The translations under genes were made by a program, and so were the position numbers. A stretch of DNA of 64,000 nt from an uncultured Pelagibacteraceae bacterium (GTDB taxonomy: Bacteria > Pseudomonadota > Alphaproteobacteria > Pelagibacterales > Pelagibacteraceae), in assembly GCA_902590465.1 (NCBI GenBank), contig CACIWX010000003.1, forward strand, positions 16,580 through 80,579, read 5' to 3'. Below the pieces are notes generated by a model that saw only the letters and a list, made by a program, of their open reading frames with translations, was not told the DNA's origin and did not search any database. Below, piece by piece: positions 30,193 to 40,181 of this stretch (its first letter is position 1; each line of letters starts with the position of its first letter).

Positions 30193-31308
30193 ATGCAGTT
30201 TGTTATAAAAAGAGATATTTTACTTAAATCATTAAATTTTGTTCAGGGAGTAGTAGAAAAAAAAAATACCTTACCAATATTATCTAATGTTCTATTACAA
30301 TTAAAAGACAAAAAATTATCTATTATAGCAACAGACCTGGATATTATTTTTTATGATGAAGTAAGTGATGTAAAAATAATAAACGAAGGAAGCACAACTA
30401 CATCAGCTGCTATATTATTTGATATTTTAAGAAAAATTTCTTCTGACTCAGAATTAAATTTTGAATTAAAATCTGAGAATAAACTAAGTTTAAAAAGCAA
30501 AAATGCAGATTTCAACCTTCTTTGTCTCCCAACAGATAACTTCCCGACTTTTGCAGATGAGTTTGAAGGACAAGAAGTTAAGTTAAATAATAATAGGTTT
30601 TTAAAACTTTTGAATAAGGCAAAAATTTCCATATCAAACGACGACACAAGACACTATTTGAATGGTATTTTCTTACATCTCACAGAAGCTCATGGAAGGA
30701 ACTTTCTTACTGGTGTGGCCACAGACAGTCATAGATTGTCTTCAAGCAGCTTAGAAATTGATAATATTACTGACTTTAACTCCTTAATTTTGCCAAGAAA
30801 GACAGCCTTTCAACTATGTTCTTTGTTAGCCGAGTCAGCCAGTCAACTTACTATGCAAACTAGTGATAATAAAATCAAATTTACTCTTGGAAGTATAAAA
30901 TTGATATCAAAAGTAATTGATGGAAAATTCCCAGATTATAAAAAAGTTGTTCCCACTGCTAATGATAAAATTTTAACTGTAGCATCAAAAGATTTCATAG
31001 ACTCAATTGAAAGAGTCACTAGTGTTTCCCTTGATAGAAAAGAAGGTGTTAAACTTGCCATAAGTAAAGACAATGTTCAACTTTCCGTAAATAGTGCAAA
31101 TTCTGGTGAAGGAAATGAAAAAATTAATGCTGAATTTAATTCCGAAAACATAAACATAAGTTTTAATTCAAAATATTTAATTGATATAGCCTCAGAAGTA
31201 GAAAATAAAAATCTGAAAATGAATTTAAAAGACTCTGTTTCGCCAGTTTTAATAGAAGATCTGTCTGATAAAAATAGTTATTTTGTAATAATGCCTATGA
31301 AAATCTAA
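30193..31308 (+). CDS. dnaN: DNA polymerase III beta clamp
   Basis: LNFVQGVVEKKNTLPILSNVLLQ; GVATDSHRLS; C-terminal YFVIMPMKI. Confidence 0.97.
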   Translation: MQFVIKRDILLKSLNFVQGVVEKKNTLPILSNVLLQLKDKKLSIIATDLDIIFYDEVSDVKIINEGSTTTSAAILFDILRKISSDSELNFELKSENKLSLKSKNADFNLLCLPTDNFPTFADEFEGQEVKLNNNRFLKLLNKAKISISNDDTRHYLNGIFLHLTEAHGRNFLTGVATDSHRLSSSSLEIDNITDFNSLILPRKTAFQLCSLLAESASQLTMQTSDNKIKFTLGSIKLISKVIDGKFPDYKKVVPTANDKILTVASKDFIDSIERVTSVSLDRKEGVKLAISKDNVQLSVNSANSGEGNEKINAEFNSENINISFNSKYLIDIASEVENKNLKMNLKDSVSPVLIEDLSDKNSYFVIMPMKI

Positions 31309-31409
31309 ATTTAGTAGTTTTTAATTTTTTTTTTATTTTTAGCTCTATAATTGTTGATACTAAATAGTTTTAGGTCATTTTGGTCATGGCCGATTTTATA
31401 TTCGTATGA

Positions 31410-33500
<2,091 letters not shown>

Positions 33501-33503
33501 TTT

Positions 33504-34790
33504 ATGAATTTCTCTACTCTCTTTCGAATAAAAGAGAACCTAAATTTAGACAAAAATACTCTTACAATTTTGAGGTATATAGCCATATTTGGCCAATTTT
33601 TAGCAATAAATATTGTTTATTTCTATTTAGAATTACCTTTTCCACTCGAGCTGAGTTATGCAGTTGTGTTCGTTGGATTGTTAACAAATTTTTATCTTCA
33701 ATTTGGAATTAAAATTAATCAACTAAGAGATTTCTATGCTCTAGTATTTTTAATATATGATCTAATTCAATTAAGTATTTTACTTTATTTAACAGGAGGA
33801 ATTTTTAATCCGTTCTGTTTTCTGCTAATTATACCAGCAATTGTATCCTCTACGTTCTTAAGCATGGGTTCGACTATAATTTTAGGAATTATTACATCAC
33901 TGCTTTTATTGATTATTTCATTTTATCATCTTCCACTGCCAGGTGAGAATATGGCATTATTACATTTTCCAGATTTCTATAAAATAGGAATTATAATTTC
34001 TATCTTAATCGGCTTAATTTTTTTGAGCTACTTTGGTATAAGATTTGCGGGCGAAACAAAAAAAAGATCTGAAGCTCTAAATAAATTACAAGAAGTAATC
34101 TCAAAAGAATATGAATTGGAATCTCTTGGAGGTCAAGCAGCTGCAGCAGCGCACTCCTTGGGAACACCTTTAGCAACTATTAGTGTAGTTGCAAAAGAAT
34201 TAAAAAAAGAAATTGGAAATGACAAAGAATTTTCTAAAGATATAGATCTTTTGATAAGTCAATCTAAAAGGTGTAGTGAGATATTAAAACAGATATCAAA
34301 AAAACAAATTGAAGAAGATATTTTTTTAAGTTTTATTAAATTTGAAGATCTTTTAGAAGAAATTATTAATTCGTTTAAAGAAACATCTTCGAAAAAGATT
34401 GAACTGATAGCTGATAATGATCAAAATAAAATTGCAATACAACGAACACCAGAAATAATTTATGGTTTAAGAAATTTTATAGGTAACGCTGTTAAATTTT
34501 CAAAAAGTAAAGTTGAAATTAATCTCAAAAGTGACCAAAAAGATATTGAAATAAGAATCAGTGATGATGGGCCGGGGATACCTGAAGATATTATTAATAA
34601 AATTGGTGAGCCTTATATTAAATCAAAATCTAGGGAGATAAGTTCTAATTCAGGTCTGGGTTTAGGAACTTTTTTAGGAAAAACTTTACTAGAGAGACAA
34701 AATGCAAAATTATTATTTAGAAGAAATAGTAATCTGGGAGGGGCATTGGTAATTATTTCATGGAGTTCAAAAAATTTTGTTAATTCTTAA
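33504..34790 (+). CDS. regB: Redox sensor histidine kinase RegB/PrrB
   Basis: 6-TM sensor with GGIFNPFCFLLIIPA (RegB GGxxNPF quinone motif), H-box AAAAAHSLGTPLATISVVAKEL, QSKRCSEIL redox-Cys region, GLGLGTFLGKTLLER. Confidence 0.92.
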   Translation: MNFSTLFRIKENLNLDKNTLTILRYIAIFGQFLAINIVYFYLELPFPLELSYAVVFVGLLTNFYLQFGIKINQLRDFYALVFLIYDLIQLSILLYLTGGIFNPFCFLLIIPAIVSSTFLSMGSTIILGIITSLLLLIISFYHLPLPGENMALLHFPDFYKIGIIISILIGLIFLSYFGIRFAGETKKRSEALNKLQEVISKEYELESLGGQAAAAAHSLGTPLATISVVAKELKKEIGNDKEFSKDIDLLISQSKRCSEILKQISKKQIEEDIFLSFIKFEDLLEEIINSFKETSSKKIELIADNDQNKIAIQRTPEIIYGLRNFIGNAVKFSKSKVEINLKSDQKDIEIRISDDGPGIPEDIINKIGEPYIKSKSREISSNSGLGLGTFLGKTLLERQNAKLLFRRNSNLGGALVIISWSSKNFVNS

Positions 34791-35661
34791 ATTCAAAAGT
34801 ATATGCTAAAATCTTATAAGCGAGTTTAGCAACAAGAAAATTATAAGAGTTAAAATTTTTGATAGGTGCCAACTCATTAATATCTGCGCCTACCACCTTA
34901 GAAATTTGACAAACTTTTTTTATAATTGGCAAAACATCCTCCCACATCAGTCCACCTGGCTCAGGTGTGCCTGTAGCCGGCATTATACTAGAGTCAAAAC
35001 CATCTACATCAAAAGTGATGTAAACAGTTTCATTCTTGAAAGACTCCTCAATTTGAGAAAAATCCCAATTTTTTTTATCTTTACCCCAAAAAATTTTAAT
35101 TCTATCTCTATTATTTTCATAAAAATCCATTTCTGGTTTTGATAGATTTCTTATACCAAATGAAACTACTTTAACATTTTTATAATCTAAACATCTTTTG
35201 ATAGCTGAAGCATGAGAAAATTTTTCTCCTTGATAACTTTCTCTTAAATCAGCGTGAGCATCAAAATGTAAAAGTGTTAAATCACCGTACTTACTTAATA
35301 TTGGCTCTATAGATCCAGGGGTAATAGAATGTTCACCACCTAATACCAACGGAAATTTATTATCAGTTATTATTTTTTTATTGATTTGTGATAGTTGACT
35401 CAAAGCTTTCTTAATATCTTTTTTTATGGAAAATGGTTTTAAAGTTTTAATACCTATCTCTTTGTATGGTTCTTTATTTAATTCCTCATCAAATAATTCT
35501 ACCTGATGAGATGCCTTAATTATTTCTTTAGGCCCATTTTTTGTACCTCCACCGTAACTTACCGTTTTTTCAAGTCCGAAGGGAACAACTATAACCTTAG
35601 GATTCAGATTATGATTTGCGTCATAACCCAAAAAACCTTTTTTTTGACTTAAATATTTCAT
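34780..35661 (-). CDS. speB: Agmatinase/ureohydrolase family protein
   Basis: LVLGGEHSITPG; LLHFDAHADLRE; YITFDVDGFDSSIMPATGTPEPGG. Confidence 0.88.
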   Translation of the reverse strand: MKYLSQKKGFLGYDANHNLNPKVIVVPFGLEKTVSYGGGTKNGPKEIIKASHQVELFDEELNKEPYKEIGIKTLKPFSIKKDIKKALSQLSQINKKIITDNKFPLVLGGEHSITPGSIEPILSKYGDLTLLHFDAHADLRESYQGEKFSHASAIKRCLDYKNVKVVSFGIRNLSKPEMDFYENNRDRIKIFWGKDKKNWDFSQIEESFKNETVYITFDVDGFDSSIMPATGTPEPGGLMWEDVLPIIKKVCQISKVVGADINELAPIKNFNSYNFLVAKLAYKILAYTFEFKN

Positions 35662-36711
35662 TTAAGAATTAAAAATTTTAGAAAAATTTTTTTTATCTCT
35701 TTTTTCCCAATTTTTTCGATGGTATGCATCACTAGCTATTAGAGGAAGTACGCTCGTAGCCTCTGCAAAAACCATCTGTTCTTTTGTAACATCAACTTTC
35801 CCCCAAGAACTAGCTTCTTTAAGAGTTGAACTACTGCAAGCTCCATCTCGAGTATCAGCAACAGTTATTTGTATAGCGTATTTGTGCATGTTGACCTTTT
35901 TTCCCAATAATTCAGCACAAACAACGGTATCTTGTATAAAGTTTTTGGGTACTCCGCCACCTATCATAAGCAAACCAGATTGCTTAGATTGTATTTTGAT
36001 TTCCGTAAGTTCTCGAAACTCACGTATTGAGTCTATTGTAATATGACTATTGGGATTCTGTTCTTGATGCATAACTAGACCAAATCCAGCGGAGCTATCA
36101 GTAAATGCAGGGCAAAATATAGGAACATTGTTATCGTAAGCAGTTTCAATTAAAGAATTTTTTTTCTTACTATTTGATTTTAAATATTTACCCAATTCAT
36201 TGATAAATTCTCTTGAGGTGTAAGTTTTTGGTTTTAAGGAATTTGCTATATCGCAAATAGTTTGGTCGCAGGCTTGTAGTTCTTCTTCATCAATATAAGT
36301 GTCATATATTCTATCTATATAGTTTTTACGAAGCTCAGTGTCATCTTGAAACTGAGAACCTTGATAATGTTTAAAACCTAAAGCTTCAAAAAAATCCATA
36401 TCAATTATAGATGCCCCAGTGGCAACAATAGCATCAACCATATTATTTTTAACTAACTCGGTGTAAAGGTTCATACATCCACCCGCTGAGGTTGACCCAG
36501 CTAAAGTTAAGAAAATAGAACAATTTTTATCAGCTAACATTTCATTGTAAATACCAGCTGCCCTCGCCGTATCCCTTGAGGTGAAAGACATTTTGCTCAT
36601 CCCTTCGATGATTTTTCTCGCATCAAAGGATTTTATGTCAATGTGTTCTACAGCATTCTCAAGAAGTGACTTTTTATTGTGTCCAATTTTTGGACCATTA
36701 TCTTTGACCAT
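35662..36711 (-). CDS. Deoxyhypusine synthase-like protein (probable polyamine synthase)
   Basis: Sequential DHS motifs incl. FLTLAGSTSAGG, IGGGVPKNFIQD and active-site-like EASSWGKVDVTKEQMVFAEATSVLPLIASDAYH. Confidence 0.85.
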   Translation of the reverse strand: MVKDNGPKIGHNKKSLLENAVEHIDIKSFDARKIIEGMSKMSFTSRDTARAAGIYNEMLADKNCSIFLTLAGSTSAGGCMNLYTELVKNNMVDAIVATGASIIDMDFFEALGFKHYQGSQFQDDTELRKNYIDRIYDTYIDEEELQACDQTICDIANSLKPKTYTSREFINELGKYLKSNSKKKNSLIETAYDNNVPIFCPAFTDSSAGFGLVMHQEQNPNSHITIDSIREFRELTEIKIQSKQSGLLMIGGGVPKNFIQDTVVCAELLGKKVNMHKYAIQITVADTRDGACSSSTLKEASSWGKVDVTKEQMVFAEATSVLPLIASDAYHRKNWEKRDKKNFSKIFNS

Positions 36712-37892
36712 TAAGCTACCAAAGAATCAACTTTATCGTTTGATCCTTCATGAATAGACATAATCGGTTTATCATTTACTTCAAATATTTCATTAGAGTA
36801 GAAGCCATTAAAATTAGTTCTAAAGGTTAAACCGTAAGCTCCAAGTTGACCTAATTCTATATAATCACCCTCTTTGATGTTGTTTGGGAGAAGGAAAGGG
36901 CCTTTCATATAATCTAAACTATCACAAGTTGGACCAAAAAAACTAAATGAGGTTAATTTTTTTGATTGTATTCTTCCGTCAGTTATCATTTTTGTAGGAA
37001 ATATAAAATTCGGAACTCCGGCATCAAATAAAGAACCGTAAGTTCCATCATTAATGTAAAGATTTTGTTTTTTTCGAAGAATTACTTTTACTATTGTAGA
37101 ACCGCTTTCCGCAACTATTGCTCTGCCTGGCTCACATATTATTTCAGGAATTTTATTTAATCTTAAATTTTTCAAAGCTTTCTTAATTTCATCCAAATAG
37201 TTAATAAGCGGCTCAGGTTTTAAATCAGGATAAGCAGAAGGGAATCCTCCACCGACATTAATTATATCTGGAATAATTTTTGTCTTTTTAATTATATTTC
37301 CTATTTCTCTGATACCTTTAGAATAGGAAATTTTTTCCATACACTGAGATCCAACATGAAAACTTATACCTAACTTTTTAGAATGTTCCTTACATAGTCT
37401 TACTAGACCTAAGGCTTCTGATGGTAGCGCTCCAAATTTTCTTGATAAGTCTATTTCAGCATGTTCATTGGAGATGGCTATTCGGACAAATAATTTCAAA
37501 TCCTTTGCTTGATTTGTTGCTTCAAGAATTTTTCTTAACTCATCTTTATTGTCTAATGAGAAACTTTTCACTCCATAATCAAAGTAAGCAGAAGAGATAC
37601 TTTCTTTGCTTTTAACAGTATGCATAAAGTGAAGCTTAGCATCTGAATTAATTTTTTTAATTAGCTTTACCTCATTAAGAGATGCAACGTCAAAATCTTT
37701 TATCCCATTAGCTAAAATTTGTTTAATAATTTTTTCATGGGGATTAGTTTTCACAGCGTAAAGTATTTTTCCTGGAAAGTTGTTCTTAAAAAACTTTATA
37801 GATTTTTTAATCTCTTCAATCCGTATACAATATACGGGATAATCTGGTTTTAGAAAGTTAACTAATTCGTTAACCGATTTAAATTTTCGCAT
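36711..37892 (-). CDS. Ornithine (or related) decarboxylase, PLP fold type III
   Basis: ILYAVKTNPHEKIIKQILANGIKDFDVAS; FHVGSQC; INVGGGFPSAYP; GPTCDSLDYMKGPFLLP. Confidence 0.88.
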   Translation of the reverse strand: MRKFKSVNELVNFLKPDYPVYCIRIEEIKKSIKFFKNNFPGKILYAVKTNPHEKIIKQILANGIKDFDVASLNEVKLIKKINSDAKLHFMHTVKSKESISSAYFDYGVKSFSLDNKDELRKILEATNQAKDLKLFVRIAISNEHAEIDLSRKFGALPSEALGLVRLCKEHSKKLGISFHVGSQCMEKISYSKGIREIGNIIKKTKIIPDIINVGGGFPSAYPDLKPEPLINYLDEIKKALKNLRLNKIPEIICEPGRAIVAESGSTIVKVILRKKQNLYINDGTYGSLFDAGVPNFIFPTKMITDGRIQSKKLTSFSFFGPTCDSLDYMKGPFLLPNNIKEGDYIELGQLGAYGLTFRTNFNGFYSNEIFEVNDKPIMSIHEGSNDKVDSLVA

Positions 37893-37979
37893 TTCATGTG
37901 TCCCCCGTTAGTTTACACAAGGGTTTTTTAAAAAATTTAGTAAAAAAAACCCTAATTAATTTGCGTTTAAGGTTTTTTT
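37893..37979 (-). promoter_or_regulatory. Structured leader of the ODC-DHS-agmatinase operon with alternative hairpins
   Basis: Segments GGGTTTTTT (37921-37929), AAAAAACCC (37944-37952) and GGTTTTTTT (37971-37979): the middle one can pair with either flank; GGGGGA SD 8-9 nt from the ODC ATG. Confidence 0.6.
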
Positions 37980-38051
37980 GACTTTATGTAAAGAAAAAAA
38001 AGACGATTTCATCTGTTGAAAATATGTCCAAAACACCCATATATTACCATT

Positions 38052-38624
38052 ATGAGGACACAAAAAAATATACCTGAGCAGCTAAAACTGTCTGATTTTA
38101 CCGATAAATCATTGCTTATTTTAGATGATGATGACCCTCTAAGAAGTAGGTTGGCAAGAGCTATGGAAAAGAAGGGTTTTCAGGTAAAAGAGGCCAAGAC
38201 AGTGGCTGAAGGACTTAATATTGTAAAAACCGCACCTCCTGGCTTTGCCTGTGTAGATCTCAGGCTTGAAGACGGCAATGGATTAGATGTTGTAAAGGAG
38301 CTCTCTAAAGTTAAAAATGATTGCAGAATAGTTATGTTAACGGGATACGGGAATCTACCAACAGCTGTAGCGGCTGTTAAAGCAGGTGCGATTGACTACA
38401 TAGCTAAGCCTGTTGATGCAGATGATGTCGAGTCAGCTTTACTAGCATCCCCTGAGTCAAAAGCAAAGCCTCCTGAAAATCCTATGTCAGCTGATAGAGT
38501 TAAGTGGGAACATATACATCGAGTATTTGAACTTTGTAATAGAAACGTTTCCGAAACAGCAAGAAGACTTAAGATGCACAGAAGAACTCTTCAAAGAATT
38601 CTTTCTAAAAGATCTCCAAGATAA
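38052..38624 (+). CDS. regA: Response regulator RegA/PrrA/ActR
   Basis: SLLILDDDDPLRSRLARAMEKKGF; CVDLRLEDGNGLDVV; C-terminal HTH WEHIHRVFELCNRNVSETARRLKMHRRTLQRILSKR. Confidence 0.94.
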   Translation: MRTQKNIPEQLKLSDFTDKSLLILDDDDPLRSRLARAMEKKGFQVKEAKTVAEGLNIVKTAPPGFACVDLRLEDGNGLDVVKELSKVKNDCRIVMLTGYGNLPTAVAAVKAGAIDYIAKPVDADDVESALLASPESKAKPPENPMSADRVKWEHIHRVFELCNRNVSETARRLKMHRRTLQRILSKRSPR

Positions 38625-38626
38625 AA

Positions 38627-39178
38627 TTATATAAATTTATTAATTTTTTTGATTTGATTAATTGCAAAGGTAGCAATTAGAATTTTGAAAAGTTCTGCGA
38701 GCAAAAATGGTTGAGCCCCTAATTGAAAAATAGGCTTGTCCCAACCAATTAAACTACCTAGCCAAGACATACCTAAAATATAAATAAAACTTGTGGCTAG
38801 CATAAGTTTTAAAAAGTTTTTAACTAAATTATTGTCGTAATTGAATTTCCCAGATATATAAACAGCAATCAAGAAGCCTAAGAGATAACCCATCGTAGGA
38901 CCAGTAAAGTAAATTAATCCTATACCTTTTTCCGGAGTTCCTGAAAATACAGGTAGTCCAATTATTCCTTCGAATAAATATAAAGAAACAGTTGCTAAAC
39001 CAAGCTTCCATCCAAAACCAATACCTATCACTAAAACTATTAAAGTTTGCATTGTCATTGGAACAGGATAGAAAGGGATTTTAATCTTTGAAGAAACAGC
39101 TAGGATAATACTTCCAATTAAAGCTAAGAAAACATATTTTAGTAATTTGGATTGTCTAAAACTTTTTACTAATTCCAT
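38627..39178 (-). CDS. bioY: Biotin transporter BioY (S component-like)
   Basis: KIPFYPVPMTMQTLIVLVIG; LYLFEGIIGLPVFSG; TGPTMGYLLGF. Confidence 0.9.
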   Translation of the reverse strand: MELVKSFRQSKLLKYVFLALIGSIILAVSSKIKIPFYPVPMTMQTLIVLVIGIGFGWKLGLATVSLYLFEGIIGLPVFSGTPEKGIGLIYFTGPTMGYLLGFLIAVYISGKFNYDNNLVKNFLKLMLATSFIYILGMSWLGSLIGWDKPIFQLGAQPFLLAELFKILIATFAINQIKKINKFI

Positions 39179-39209
39179 ATGTCTAAATAAACATTTTTTT
39201 CATTAAAAT

Positions 39210-40139
39210 CTAGTGCTTTGTTAATTGGACAAATACATCTTCTAAGTCGCCATCATCTGTAGAAATATCCTCAATTTTAATGTTGTTTTGATTAAAATAA
39301 TTAATTATTTCACCAAAATTTAATGAATTTTTTTCATATATTGCGGAAATTTGATTTTTTGAAATAATTTCAAATTTGATCTCTTTCATAACTAAAGAGA
39401 GATTTAAATCTACATTTTTAACTTTAAAATTAATTTTTTTAAATTTAATTCTCTCTAAAAGTTTTTCCGTTGTATCTAAAGCAACTAAATTACCTTTATC
39501 AATGATAGCTATACGATCACACATTTCTTGTGCCTCCAAAAGATAGTGAGTTGTCAAAATTATTGTTACACCCTCTTTGTTAAGTTTTTTTACATTATTC
39601 CAAAGGTTATTTCTAAGTTCTACATCCACTCCTGCTGTTGGTTCATCCAAAATTAATATTGGAGGCTGGTGAACCATTGCTTTTGCAATTAAAAGTCTTC
39701 TTTTCATACCACCAGACAAACTTCTTGAATACGCATTAGCCTTACCTTCCAAGGAAACCATTTGGAGTATTAAGTCTGTTATTCTATCTCTTTTGGCTAT
39801 TCCATAAAGACCAGCTTGAAGTTCTAGTAATTGTTTTGGACTGAAAAAAGCATCTAAGTTTACTTCCTGCGGTACTATTCCTATAGAAGCTTTAACTTGT
39901 CTTGGGTTTTTGTCTATATCGAAACCCCAAACATTAATATTTCCAGATGTTTTAGTTACTGTTCCTCCTAAAATATTTAAAAAAGTTGTTTTGCCTGCAC
40001 CATTTGGTCCAAGCAGTCCGAACACTTCTCCCTCTTTAACTTCAAAATTTAAATCAGTTATAGCTTTAGTTTCTTTTTCTGTTTTGGAATTCGAATAGAT
40101 TTTATTAAGATTTTCAACAGTTAAAGCATTATTAGACAT
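39210..40139 (-). CDS. ABC transporter ATP-binding protein (ABC-2/YadG-like)
   Basis: GLLGPNGAGKTTFLNILGG; SGGMKRRLLIAKAMVHQPPILILDEPTAGVD. Confidence 0.9.
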   Translation of the reverse strand: MSNNALTVENLNKIYSNSKTEKETKAITDLNFEVKEGEVFGLLGPNGAGKTTFLNILGGTVTKTSGNINVWGFDIDKNPRQVKASIGIVPQEVNLDAFFSPKQLLELQAGLYGIAKRDRITDLILQMVSLEGKANAYSRSLSGGMKRRLLIAKAMVHQPPILILDEPTAGVDVELRNNLWNNVKKLNKEGVTIILTTHYLLEAQEMCDRIAIIDKGNLVALDTTEKLLERIKFKKINFKVKNVDLNLSLVMKEIKFEIISKNQISAIYEKNSLNFGEIINYFNQNNIKIEDISTDDGDLEDVFVQLTKH

Positions 40140-40181
40140 AATTTTTTAATCTAAGTTAAGAATTCAATGTAATATGTATAT

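Noticed and set aside
38627-40139. ECF biotin transporter (BioMNY)
   Set aside because: The ATPase motifs and C-terminal extension look ABC-2/YadG-like rather than BioM, and no BioN is present.
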